Source: AR5 sp041499965 (GTDB lineage Bacteria; Methylomirabilota; Methylomirabilia; Rokubacteriales; CSP1-6). From it: 64,000 nucleotides of DNA. The position numbers were made by a program, and so were the translations under genes. The notes beneath the pieces are model-generated. The model saw nothing but the letters and a program-made list of their open reading frames with translations, did not search any database and was not told the origin of the DNA. Shown in pieces: positions 28,529 through 36,601 of this stretch (position 1 is the first letter of the stretch; the number at the start of each line of letters is the position of its first letter). The stretch covers positions 1-64,000 of the forward strand of contig JBGQLG010000001.1 in NCBI GenBank assembly GCA_041499965.1. The letters run 5' to 3'.

Positions 28529-28621
28529 CGCCGCCAGCGCAAAGACCTCGTCGTAGATGTGGATGAGGATGCAGCCGTCATCGTGCCACGCTCGCCGTCT
28601 GTCCGTCGAGGGCCACGCGGG

Positions 28622-29725
28622 CTACACGGCTCGCCGTGCGACGGATCCTTGCCGCGCGGCCCGGGTTCGCGCCGCCCACGCCTTGATCTTGCGCCACGCC
28701 CAGCCGAGTCCCACCAGCGCGGTCACGAAGACGACGTTGGCCGCCCAGAACGCCGGCCAGGCGTCGAAGCGCCAGCCCAGCCACTGCCCCACGAGCCGGT
28801 ACGCGATGATCTGGTGGACGAAGTACAGGAACAGCGCGGTCTGGCCGAGGATGACCAGCCAGCGCAGCCGCCAGCCGCGACGCTCCATCACCCAGTACGC
28901 GATGGCCAGCGGCAGCAGGACCATCCCGAGCACCCAGAGCAGCGCGGGCCCGCGGGGCGTCCAGTGGCGGTTCAGGATGAAGTCGCGCTTCATGCCGAAC
29001 CGGACGGGCGTGCCGGCCCACACGTCGTAGAGGAGGAAGGCCAGGATCATGAGGGCGCCCGCGGCGCCGGCGATCCGCAGAAACCGCGCGCCCTCCTCGG
29101 GGCTCCGGCCGTGCGCGTCGAGCCACGCCCGGCCGAGCACGAGACCGAGCAGGACCAGGCTCAGCCAGGGCCACGGCGGGAAATCGTAGAAGAGCACCAG
29201 GCCGAGCCGCGGGCGGGCGGCCACGAGGCCCGTCAGGGCCGGATACATCGTGACGAAGGCGACGTAGCCCAGGACGGCGACCGCCAGCAGTCCCCACGCG
29301 CCGAGCCGAAAGCGCAGCAGCCACAGCGCCGGCACCATGGCCATGATCGCCACGCCGATCGTCTGCAGCACGCCGCCGCTCAGGATGGGCTCGTCGGCGA
29401 AGACGACGACGTTCAGCAGCAGACCCGCCACGACGATCCGCGCGCCGCGGGGGACGAAGCGCCGGGCCAGCGCACCCAGACCGTCGATGGCGCCCGCAGG
29501 GCCGTGGAGCGCCAGCGGCAGGCAGAACCCGACGAGGAACAGGAACGTCGGCGCGGCCACGCTGAGCGTGACGTAGATCAGCTCGTACCGGGCCCACGTG
29601 ATGGGGTCGTCCATCCACCAGCGGGCGGTGTGATTGACGACCATCAGGACGAGCGCGGCACCGCGCAGGCCGTCGAGGTAGGCCAGCCGTGTGGATCGGG
29701 GCGGTGCCGGCGAGCCGTCGGCCAC
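28622..29725 (-). CDS. membrane acyltransferase-like protein (DUF1624/heparan-alpha-glucosaminide N-acetyltransferase type)
   Basis: 367 aa, GTG start, about ten predicted membrane helices. The opening RLAYLDGLRGAALVLMVVNH with the histidine and the following FLFLVGFCLPLAL segment match the DUF1624/YeiB-like and acyltransferase-3-like membrane families, which move acetyl groups across the membrane onto sugars. The C-terminal tail is basic (WRKIKAWAARTRAARQG). Substrate unknown. It follows the PPOX gene by 11 bases. Confidence 0.8.
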   Translation of the reverse strand: MADGSPAPPRSTRLAYLDGLRGAALVLMVVNHTARWWMDDPITWARYELIYVTLSVAAPTFLFLVGFCLPLALHGPAGAIDGLGALARRFVPRGARIVVAGLLLNVVVFADEPILSGGVLQTIGVAIMAMVPALWLLRFRLGAWGLLAVAVLGYVAFVTMYPALTGLVAARPRLGLVLFYDFPPWPWLSLVLLGLVLGRAWLDAHGRSPEEGARFLRIAGAAGALMILAFLLYDVWAGTPVRFGMKRDFILNRHWTPRGPALLWVLGMVLLPLAIAYWVMERRGWRLRWLVILGQTALFLYFVHQIIAYRLVGQWLGWRFDAWPAFWAANVVFVTALVGLGWAWRKIKAWAARTRAARQGSVARRAV

Positions 29726-29736
29726 CGTCGTCGCCC

Positions 29737-30171
29737 CTACGCGAACCCCCAGGAGAAGACGCGGACCGGCGTGACCTCGACGACGACCGAGTCGGACGGA
29801 GTGATCGCCGCCTCGCGCGCGTACTGCGGATACTTCCGGTACAGCCGCTTGCGAACGCGTGAAAAGCGCGGGCCCCGCTCGATCAGCCGCGCGCGACCCT
29901 GGATCATCACGCCCTTGAGCGTGCCCCAGTGATCGGAGTACACGTCGCAGGTGACGGTGACGTGCGGGTTCTCGCGCAGGTTCTTCACCTTGCGGCCGTC
30001 GTCACCCGAGGCGAAGTAGACCTTGCCGCCGGCCACGACGTGGCATACGGGCACCAGGTGGGTCCGCCCGGAGGCGCCGGCCGTGGCCACGCGGCAGATG
30101 CGCTCCCAGGTGACGAAGTCGCTTAGGGTCTTGGTCAGTCGGGCGGGAGCGCGCGACGCACGGGTCGCCAT
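29737..30171 (-). CDS. pyridoxamine 5'-phosphate oxidase-fold protein
   Basis: 144 aa. THLVPVCHVVAGGKVYFAS, then GRKVKNLRENPHVTVTCD and LKGVMIQGRARLI trace the split-barrel flavin-binding fold of the PPOX superfamily. Such short members bind FMN, F420 or haem and reduce or detoxify diverse molecules; the sequence is too short to assign one. It is between the chlorite-dismutase-family gene and the acyltransferase, all on one strand. Confidence 0.85.
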   Translation of the reverse strand: MATRASRAPARLTKTLSDFVTWERICRVATAGASGRTHLVPVCHVVAGGKVYFASGDDGRKVKNLRENPHVTVTCDVYSDHWGTLKGVMIQGRARLIERGPRFSRVRKRLYRKYPQYAREAAITPSDSVVVEVTPVRVFSWGFA

Positions 30172-30198
30172 CGTGGGGCCTCGTTTCCGCGGCGGGCG

Positions 30199-30909
30199 TT
30201 AGCGCAGCGGGCTCTGCCACAGCGCGTGGCCGACGAAGAACGGCCCCAGCGTGTGGATGTATTGCGCGGTCTGCACGGTCTTGCGCATGGCCTGGACCAG
30301 GTGCGACAGCGGGTGCAGCTCGCGACCGACGAGCCCGATGACGAAGTCGTTGTCGTGCGTGTCCAGGCCGTGGCAGGCCAGGCGCACGTCGTGGGCGAGG
30401 TCGGCCTCGCCGTAGGCGCGGCCCAGCACGCTGTGCTCGCGGATGATCGCGCCCTGCTCCTGGGGCGAGAGGCGGGCGAAGGCGCCCGTGCGCCGCAGCG
30501 GATACCAGATCCCCCACGGCCAGGCGGGGTTCAGGGCGGTGCGCCGCGGACGCCGCAGCAGCCACTCGTCCAGGTCGGCCTCGAAGCCCGAGGCGTAGGT
30601 CCGGCCGATCATGGTCAGCTCCGGCTTCAGCATCAGCTCGCCGAACGGGCCCGCGTTGAGCAGCTCGCGGAACGGGCCCACGAAGAACGTCGGATCCTCG
30701 CTCAGGCCCAGCACGGCGACGCCGCGCGGGTCGTTGACGTCCTGGTAGAGCACGGCCTCGAGCCGGCTCGCCTCCAGGGCCCGTAGCAAGGGCTTGGCGT
30801 CGGTGCAGCCGCCGAACGCCTGCAGCTGCACGTAGAGGCGCCGGTCGGTGCTCTGCTGGTTGGCACCCCGCTCGTGGACGTCCACCTTGACGTCGTCACC
30901 GGTGCTCAC
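30199..30909 (-). CDS. chlorite-dismutase-family haem protein
   Basis: 236 aa, GTG start with GGAGGCTGAGC upstream. The C-terminal half aligns with the Cld family: WPWGIWYPLRRTGAF, then EHSVLGRAYGEADLAHDVRL, CHGLDTHDNDFVIGL and the HPLSHLVQAMRKTVQTAQYI block. H180, nine residues before the conserved Phe, matches the position of the proximal haem histidine. I could not place the distal arginine needed for real chlorite dismutation, so peroxidase or HemQ-like activity is as likely. It overlaps no gene and sits three bases from moaA. Confidence 0.8.
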   Translation of the reverse strand: MSTGDDVKVDVHERGANQQSTDRRLYVQLQAFGGCTDAKPLLRALEASRLEAVLYQDVNDPRGVAVLGLSEDPTFFVGPFRELLNAGPFGELMLKPELTMIGRTYASGFEADLDEWLLRRPRRTALNPAWPWGIWYPLRRTGAFARLSPQEQGAIIREHSVLGRAYGEADLAHDVRLACHGLDTHDNDFVIGLVGRELHPLSHLVQAMRKTVQTAQYIHTLGPFFVGHALWQSPLR

Positions 30910-30911
30910 GC

Positions 30912-31937
30912 TCAGCCTCCTCGCGTATGCATCTCGAGGTGTGGATCACGCTTGAGCCCGCCGATCTGCACCAGTGGCTGGCGATCGCCCAGGGCCAGGC
31001 GATCCTCGGCGCCGCGGTCGGTGCGCGCGCGCCAGCCGCCGCTGATGAGCGCCTTCAGCTCCTCGGCGCCGGCGCCGCCGCGGAACGGCCCGCGCAGGTC
31101 GATGCCGCGCGTGGCGTACAGGCACAGGTACCAGACGCCGTCGGCGGTGAGCCGGCTGCGGTCGCAGTCGGCGCAGAACGGCGCGGTCGTCGACGAGATG
31201 ATGCCGAAGGTCGTAGCGTCGGGCAACCGGAAGCGGTCGGCCGGCGCCGTCGACGTCTCGACCACGGGCTCGATCCGCCCGTAGCGCCGGCCCAGGCGCT
31301 CGAGCATCTCGGCCCGGCTCACCACCTGGCTCGGCGACCAGCGGGTGGCGCCGCCGACGTCCATGTACTCGATGAAGCGGACCTCGGCGGGGACGCTCCG
31401 GGCGAACTCGACGAGATCGGCCAGCTCGTCGTCGTTCACGCCGCGGATGACCACGGTGTCGAGCTTCGTCCCCGTGAACCCGGCGTGCGGCACGCTGGCG
31501 ATGCCCTCGAGCACCTGCGCGTGGCTCGAGCGGCTGGTGAGCCGGGCGAAGCGCTGGGGATCGAGCGTGTCCAGGCTGATCGTGAGCCGGTGCAGCCCAG
31601 CCGCCTTCAGCGCCGGCGCGTGCTCGGCCAGCAGGACGCCGTTGGTGGTCATGGCCAGGTCGCGGATGCGCGGCTTGGCCGCCAGCATGCCGACCAGCCG
31701 CGCCACGTCGCGGCGGAGCAGCGGCTCGCCGCCCGTCAGCCGCACCTTGTCGACGCCGAGGTCGAGGAACACCTCCGCCAGGGCGGCCATCTCACCAAAG
31801 TGCAGGATGTCGTCGCGGGGCAGCCAGACGTACTCCTCCTCCGGCATGCAGTAGCCGCAGCGCAGATTGCAGCGGTCGGTGACCGACATTCGCAAGTTGC
31901 GCAGGAAGCGGCCGCGGACGTCGGCGAGCGGGGCCAT
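30912..31937 (-). CDS. moaA: GTP 3',8-cyclase (molybdenum cofactor step 1)
   Basis: 341 aa from ATG at 31937, sharing a base with the upstream radical SAM stop. Radical SAM motif CNLRCGYC (C-x3-C-x2-C) at the N-terminus, VRLTGGEPLLRRD, TISLDTLDPQRF, and the C-terminal second cluster motif CADCDRSRLTADG followed by a third cysteine in WYLCLY. Converts GTP to the cyclic intermediate for molybdopterin. moeA lies at 50683-51879; other moa genes are not in the window. Confidence 0.96.
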   Translation of the reverse strand: MAPLADVRGRFLRNLRMSVTDRCNLRCGYCMPEEEYVWLPRDDILHFGEMAALAEVFLDLGVDKVRLTGGEPLLRRDVARLVGMLAAKPRIRDLAMTTNGVLLAEHAPALKAAGLHRLTISLDTLDPQRFARLTSRSSHAQVLEGIASVPHAGFTGTKLDTVVIRGVNDDELADLVEFARSVPAEVRFIEYMDVGGATRWSPSQVVSRAEMLERLGRRYGRIEPVVETSTAPADRFRLPDATTFGIISSTTAPFCADCDRSRLTADGVWYLCLYATRGIDLRGPFRGGAGAEELKALISGGWRARTDRGAEDRLALGDRQPLVQIGGLKRDPHLEMHTRGG

Positions 31938-33640
31938 CAGGAGACCGCCACCGGGGCGGCCTCGGCGACCTGGGCCCGCTCCCATTCACGGATCAGTCCG
32001 GCCTTCTTCACGCCCACGTCGAAGTGATCCCACGGCAGTCGCTCGTCGAGGCGGCGCGGGCGCGTCGTGTGGAAGTCGAGATCGCCACCCCACTCGCGCA
32101 GCGCGCGCCGCCAATCGCCGCCCAGCCGGGCGGCCCGCTCCAGGAAGTCGCCCACCCGCCGGTCGCCGCGGGCCAGCAGCGCCTGCAGCGCCGCCTCGCG
32201 GGGGTTCTCGTGGAGCACGCGCACGGTGGCCATGCCGCCGACGCCGCGCTTGATCGTATCCAGCTTGGCCGCCAGCGCGCCGGCGCCGGCGAACGGCGCC
32301 CACTGGAACGGTGTCCATGGCTTGGGCACGAACGAGGAGATCGACAGCGTGAGGCGACCGAACGGGCGGCCCTGCCGATCGAGCGCGCGCAGGCGATCGA
32401 GCATGCGATGGGCCAGGTCGGGGATCGCGGCCACGTCGGCGTCCGTCTCGGTCGGCTGGCCGATCATGAAGTACGTCTTCAGATTGGGGATGCCCTGGGC
32501 CCGCACCAGGTCGCAGGCGGCCAGGATCTGCTCGTCGGTGATCGCCTTGCGGATGGCCCGCCGCAGCCGCTCGGTGCCGGCCTCGGGCGCGATGGTCAGC
32601 GTGCGATGCCCGCCCCGGGCCAGCGAGGCGGCGAGATCCTCGGTGAGGCTGTCCGCCCGCAGCGAGGAGATCGACAGCTCCATGCCGTTGTCCTCGACCA
32701 CCTTCAGCAGCTCGCCGATCCACGGGTAGTCCGACACGCACGCGCCGACGAGGCCGATGCGCGTCTCGCCGTCGCGCGCGAGCTGCTCGATCGTCTCGCG
32801 CAGCGCCGCCACGCTGCGGTGGCGCACGGGGCGGTACACCTGGCCCTCCAGGCAGAAGCGACAGCCGCGGCCGCACCCCTTGCCGACCTCCAGCAACGCC
32901 ATGTGGCCGTACTCGGCGTTGGGGGTCTTCACCGCGGCGATGGTGCGGAACGCGTTGACGTCCCGCAGCCGGCGCTTGACCACGATGGCCGGCGCGCCGC
33001 CACCCGGCGTCACGTCGGCCAGCGTGTCGTCGGCCGCGTAGCGCACGTCGTAGCGCTCCGGCACGTACACGCCCGGCAGCGTCACCAGCAGGTCCAGGAA
33101 GCTCGCGCGGTCGCGATAACGCTCGCGGTACGCCGCCATCAGCTCGGCGACCAGCTCCTCACCCTCGCCCACCACGATGAAATCCATGAAGGGCGCCACC
33201 GGCTCGGGATTGGAGAACGCGCACACGCCGCCCATGAGCACCAGCGGGTCGTGGGGCCGCCGGTCGGCCGCGCGCAGCGGGATGCCCGCTAGGTCGAGCA
33301 GGCGAAGGACGTTGATGTAGTCGCCCTCGTAGGTGACCGAGAAGCCGAGCATGTGGAAATCGGTCAGTGGCCGCTGCGACTCCAGCGAGAACGGCGGGCT
33401 CTGCGTGCGCTGCATCTCGGCGATGTCGGCGGGGTCCGGCAGGAACACCCGCTCGCAGACCACGTCGGGCAGCGCGTTGAGGTGCTGGTAGATCGTCTGG
33501 AAGCCGAGGTTGGACATCCCCACGGCGTAGGCGTTCGGGTAGATCAGGGCGGCGGCGATCTTGCCGCCCCAGTCCTTGCGGACCGTGCCCTGCTCAGCGG
33601 CGAGCAGCGTCTGGGCTTTTTTCTTTAGTGACCACGACAT
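31937..33640 (-). CDS. TIGR03960-type radical SAM protein with B12-binding-like domain
   Basis: 567 aa. Residues about 30-230 resemble a cobalamin-binding domain (YPNAYAVGMSNLGFQTIY, MGGVCAFSNPEPVAPF, DFIVVGEGEE). The radical SAM core has LLEVGKGCGRGCRFCLEG (C-x3-C-x2-C), then ISSLRADSLTEDLA, TIAPEAGTERLRR and KTYFMIGQPTETDAD. This is the TIGR03960 layout of unknown reaction. The C-terminal part (DFHTTRPRRLDERLPWDHFD) is similar to the start of TIGR03936 partners, often found fused or adjacent. moaA follows directly. Confidence 0.92.
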   Translation of the reverse strand: MSWSLKKKAQTLLAAEQGTVRKDWGGKIAAALIYPNAYAVGMSNLGFQTIYQHLNALPDVVCERVFLPDPADIAEMQRTQSPPFSLESQRPLTDFHMLGFSVTYEGDYINVLRLLDLAGIPLRAADRRPHDPLVLMGGVCAFSNPEPVAPFMDFIVVGEGEELVAELMAAYRERYRDRASFLDLLVTLPGVYVPERYDVRYAADDTLADVTPGGGAPAIVVKRRLRDVNAFRTIAAVKTPNAEYGHMALLEVGKGCGRGCRFCLEGQVYRPVRHRSVAALRETIEQLARDGETRIGLVGACVSDYPWIGELLKVVEDNGMELSISSLRADSLTEDLAASLARGGHRTLTIAPEAGTERLRRAIRKAITDEQILAACDLVRAQGIPNLKTYFMIGQPTETDADVAAIPDLAHRMLDRLRALDRQGRPFGRLTLSISSFVPKPWTPFQWAPFAGAGALAAKLDTIKRGVGGMATVRVLHENPREAALQALLARGDRRVGDFLERAARLGGDWRRALREWGGDLDFHTTRPRRLDERLPWDHFDVGVKKAGLIREWERAQVAEAAPVAVS

Positions 33641-33647
33641 CCGGGTC

Positions 33648-33656
33648 AGTCTACCA
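33648..33656 (-). promoter_or_regulatory. extended -10 element at the radical SAM gene start
   Basis: Minus-strand TGGTAGACT, with TAGACT as the -10 hexamer, ends eight bases before the ATG at 33640. Transcription would begin at or next to the ATG, which implies a leaderless mRNA. The -35 region is GC-rich and unconvincing. Confidence 0.35.
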
Positions 33657-33700
33657 CGCGCGCGGCCAGAGGCCGGGGAGGGGCCGGACGGGGCCGGGAC

Positions 33701-34513
33701 TCAGCGGGCGACGGCGACCGATCCGGCGCGACGACGGCTCCACACGAGCCCGACGATGGCGACGAGGACGCCGATCAGGCTGGCCAGCTGCGCGACCCGG
33801 AAGGGCCCGAGCCAGAAGCTGTCCAGGCGCAGCCCCTCGATCATGAAGCGACCGATCGAGTAGAGACCGATGTAGGCGAAGAAGAGCGCGCCGGGTTGCT
33901 GGCGCAAGCGCGGGCGCAGCCAGGTGACCAGGAGGAAGAAGACGGCCAGGTCCCACGCCGACTCGTACAGGAAGGCGGGATGGAAGGAGTCGAACTGGGT
34001 GTAGCCGTCTGGACGATGCGGCGGCGAGATGTAGAGCTTCCACGGCAGGTCGGTCGGCCGCCCGAACGCCTCCTCGTTGAAGAAATTCCCCCACCGGCCG
34101 ATCGCCTGCCCGATGGCGAACGACGGCGCCGTGACGTCGAAGCCGCGCAGGATCGGTATGCCCCAGCGGTGCGCCAGCCAGAGGCCGACCAGCGGGCCGA
34201 CGATGAGCCCGCCGTGAATCGCCAGGCCTCCCTCCCACACCGCGAAGATCTTCTTCGGATACTGGCCGTAGTAATCCCAGTTGAAGGCGACCTCGTAGAG
34301 GCGCGCGCCGAGAAGCCCGGCCAGGATCGCCCACTGGCCCACGCCGATGATGTCGTCGGCCGGCAGCCCCTCGCGCCGCGCCTGCCGGTGACAGATCCAC
34401 AGGCCGATCACGATCGAGGTCGCCATGAGGATGCCGTACCACCGGATGACGAGCGGGCCGACGTGGAAGAAGGGGCCGATTTGGAAGGCGATCGCGCCGG
34501 GCGAGCTGAACAC
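33701..34513 (-). CDS. lgt: prolipoprotein diacylglyceryl transferase
   Basis: 270 aa from a GTG at 34513. Seven predicted membrane helices. Family motifs: IRWYGILMATSIVIG, LPADDI, WEGGLAIHGGLIVG, the Lgt signature GRWGNFFNEEAFGRP, and FHPAFLYESAWDL. It transfers diacylglyceryl from phosphatidylglycerol to the lipobox cysteine, so this cell makes lipoproteins (the ybgF-like product below is one). A TGATATCCT extended -10 ends about eight bases before the GTG, so it may be leaderless. Diverges from the next gene with only three bases between starts. Confidence 0.95.
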   Translation of the reverse strand: MFSSPGAIAFQIGPFFHVGPLVIRWYGILMATSIVIGLWICHRQARREGLPADDIIGVGQWAILAGLLGARLYEVAFNWDYYGQYPKKIFAVWEGGLAIHGGLIVGPLVGLWLAHRWGIPILRGFDVTAPSFAIGQAIGRWGNFFNEEAFGRPTDLPWKLYISPPHRPDGYTQFDSFHPAFLYESAWDLAVFFLLVTWLRPRLRQQPGALFFAYIGLYSIGRFMIEGLRLDSFWLGPFRVAQLASLIGVLVAIVGLVWSRRRAGSVAVAR

Positions 34514-34516
34514 GGC

Positions 34517-35239
34517 GTGAAGGATATCACGTGGTTCGAGGCCCGGTGCTATGCTCTGCCGCGATGTCACGCCCGCGGCGCGCTCAACCCCGGCGGCATC
34601 GGTCGCGTGTTCCTCAGCCACCGCCACCTCGACCACGTGGGCGGCCTGGAGCCATGGCTCATGTCGGTGTTCTACCGCAGCTTCCGCGGCGGCGTCCCGC
34701 CACCCGCCGTGCGGCGGTACGCGCTGCCGGGCAGCGCGCAGGCCATCCGTGCTTCGCTGGCCGCGGCGGGCGCCTCCGGGGAGCGTGTCTTCGCCGACCG
34801 GCTCACCTGGCTCACCCCGCAGCCCGGGACGCGACAGGCGCTCGATGACGACATCGGCCTCACGCTGGTACCCGTGGACCACTTACCGTCGGGCGGCGAC
34901 GCCGCCGGGTGCGTCGTGGACGCGGGTGGCGCGCGCGTCGTCTACATCGGCGACTCGCGGCCTTGCGAGGTGCTGGTCGAAGCCGCGCGCGGCGCCGACC
35001 TGCTGATCCACGAGGTCGGTGGCTTGCAGACGCGCGCCGATCTCCTGCACCAGGTCGGGCACTCCACGGCCGCCGACGCCGGTCGCGTCGCCGCGCGCGC
35101 CGGCGTGCGCGCGCTGGCGCTCTTCCACATGCCGGCGCCGGAGTGGGTCGAGCCCGCAGAGATGCTGGCCGAGGCGCGTCGTCACGCGCCGGGCGTCGAG
35201 GTGTTCCTCAGCGAGGACGGGATGACGCTCGGCGTGTGA
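34517..35239 (+). CDS. metallo-beta-lactamase-fold hydrolase, N-terminally short
   Basis: 240 aa from GTG at 34517. The metal motif SHRHLDHVGG (H35, H37, D39, H40) is intact; later ligands are present in VDHLPSG, YIGDSRP, GHSTAADAGRVA and ALFHMPAPEW, the RNase Z/ElaC-like pattern. Such proteins normally have about 55-65 residues before the HxHxDH motif, including a GTGSA strand; here only 34 precede it, beginning KDITWFEARCYAL. Either the start is unusual, or 5' sequence was lost next to lgt. Function beyond hydrolase is unknown. Confidence 0.75.
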   Translation: MKDITWFEARCYALPRCHARGALNPGGIGRVFLSHRHLDHVGGLEPWLMSVFYRSFRGGVPPPAVRRYALPGSAQAIRASLAAAGASGERVFADRLTWLTPQPGTRQALDDDIGLTLVPVDHLPSGGDAAGCVVDAGGARVVYIGDSRPCEVLVEAARGADLLIHEVGGLQTRADLLHQVGHSTAADAGRVAARAGVRALALFHMPAPEWVEPAEMLAEARRHAPGVEVFLSEDGMTLGV

Positions 35240-35249
35240 GTCGCGTCAT

Positions 35250-35335
35250 TGGTGGGGGCGGCAGGATTTGAACCTGCACGTCCTTTCGGACAGAGGATTT
35301 TAAGTCCTCAGCGGCTGCCGTTTCGCCACGCCCCC
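35250..35335 (-). tRNA. tRNA-Leu (anticodon TAA)
   Basis: Acceptor GGGGGCG pairs with CGCCCCC, followed by A and an encoded CCA. The anticodon loop CTTAAAA gives TAA. A long variable arm (CTGTCC...GGACG) marks the class II leucine tRNA. Last of three tRNAs in the minus direction. Confidence 0.95.
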
Positions 35336-35380
35336 CGCGGACAGGATCGCGCCGGCAACCTTCCGAACACAACATTCGAC

Positions 35381-35455
35381 TGGAGGCGCCGGGCGGATTC
35401 GAACCGCCGAATAACGGATTTGCAGTCCGCTGCCTTACCACTTGGCTACGGCGCC
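35381..35455 (-). tRNA. tRNA-Cys (anticodon GCA)
   Basis: Acceptor GGCGCCG pairs with CGGCGCC, discriminator T, encoded CCA. Loop CTGCAAA gives anticodon GCA. T arm GGCGGTTCGAATCCGCC is standard. Confidence 0.95.
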
Positions 35456-35480
35456 ACGAGCCGGGACGCAAAAAAATTGC

Positions 35481-35555
<75 letters not shown>

Positions 35556-35568
35556 GAACCAGCGCCGA

Positions 35569-35578
35569 ATTGTACCAC
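35569..35578 (-). promoter_or_regulatory. extended -10 promoter for the tRNA triad
   Basis: Minus-strand GTGGTACAAT contains TG-G-TACAAT, a near-consensus extended -10, 13 bases before the tRNA-Gly 5' end. No clear -35 box. Placement fits transcription starting a few bases ahead of the mature tRNA. Confidence 0.5.
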
Positions 35579-35602
35579 GGGCCGTCGAGGCTCCACCGGG
35601 GG

Positions 35603-36601
35603 TCAGCCGCCGCCGTCCCGCAGCGCGGCGGCCGCGTCCTCGGGCGGGACGGGATTGATGAAGAAGCCGCTGCCCCACTCGTAGCCGGCGACGTTGGTCA
35701 GCTTGGGAATGATCTCCAGGTGCCAGTGGAAGTGCTCGAGCGGCCCGTCGCGCAGCGGCGCGGTGTGCAGCATGTAGTTGTAGGGCGGCCGGCCGAGCAC
35801 GTGTTCCAGGCGCCGCAGGAAGTCGCCGAGCAGCTCGGCCAGGCTGCGCAGCTCCTCGACGCCGGTCTCCTCGAAGGCCGAGCGATGGCGCGTCGGCAGG
35901 ATCCACGTCTCGAACGGAAAGCGCGGGGCGAACGGGGCCACCGCCACAAAGCCGCCGGACTCCATGATGACCCGCCGGCGGCTGCGGCGCTCCTGGCGCA
36001 CGACGTCGCACCAGACGCAGCGCTCCTTGATCTCGAAGTACTCGGCGGCCCCCTTCAGCTCCTCCAGCACCATGATCGGGATGATCGGGGTGGCGATGAG
36101 CTGCGAGTGCGGGTGCTCGAGCGAGGCGCCGGCGGCGGCGCCGTGGTTCTTGAAGACCAGGATGTACTCGAAGCGCGGGTCCTTCTTGAGATCCAGGACG
36201 CGGTCGCGATAGGCCAGCAGCACGTCGGCCACGGCGTCGACCGGCAGCGTGGCCAGCGTCGCCTCGTGGTCGGGCGACTCGATCACCACCTCGTGGGCGC
36301 CGACGCCGTTCATGCGGTCGTAGAGCCCCTCGCCCGACGGCTCCAGCTCGCCCTCGATGCGCAACGCCGGGAACTTGTTCGGCACCACCCGCATCGACCA
36401 TCCCGGCCCGTTGGCCGTGGAGTCCGGGCTGCGCGTGGCGAGGATCTCGGGCGGCGTCTTGGCCTCGTTGTTCGGGCAGAAGACGCAGTTGCCGCCCAGG
36501 GCCTGCACGGGCTGCGTCGTGAAGTCGGACGGCCGCTTGGCGCGCTCGGTCGAGATGATGACCCAGCGTCCGACCACCGGATCCTTGCGCAGCTCAGGCA
36601 T
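35603..36601 (-). CDS. galT: galactose-1-phosphate uridylyltransferase
   Basis: 332 aa from ATG at 36601, overlapping the gpsA stop by eight bases. Zinc and active-site motifs: CVFCPNNEAKTP (C-x2-C), EHPHSQLIATP with the catalytic HPH, CVWCDVV and the C-terminal HFHWHLEIIPK. HIT-superfamily Leloir enzyme exchanging UMP between UDP-glucose and galactose-1-phosphate; related proteins are ADP- or general nucleotidylyltransferases. No galK or galE is near, so a nucleotide-sugar role other than galactose breakdown is possible. Confidence 0.9.
   Translation of the reverse strand: MPELRKDPVVGRWVIISTERAKRPSDFTTQPVQALGGNCVFCPNNEAKTPPEILATRSPDSTANGPGWSMRVVPNKFPALRIEGELEPSGEGLYDRMNGVGAHEVVIESPDHEATLATLPVDAVADVLLAYRDRVLDLKKDPRFEYILVFKNHGAAAGASLEHPHSQLIATPIIPIMVLEELKGAAEYFEIKERCVWCDVVRQERRSRRRVIMESGGFVAVAPFAPRFPFETWILPTRHRSAFEETGVEELRSLAELLGDFLRRLEHVLGRPPYNYMLHTAPLRDGPLEHFHWHLEIIPKLTNVAGYEWGSGFFINPVPPEDAAAALRDGGG

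Noticed and set aside
33896..35239. A 447-codon frame that would extend the metallo-beta-lactamase protein upstream through lgt
   Set aside because: The upstream part is antisense to lgt and has no beta-lactamase-fold features; a GTG at 34517 is the sensible start.
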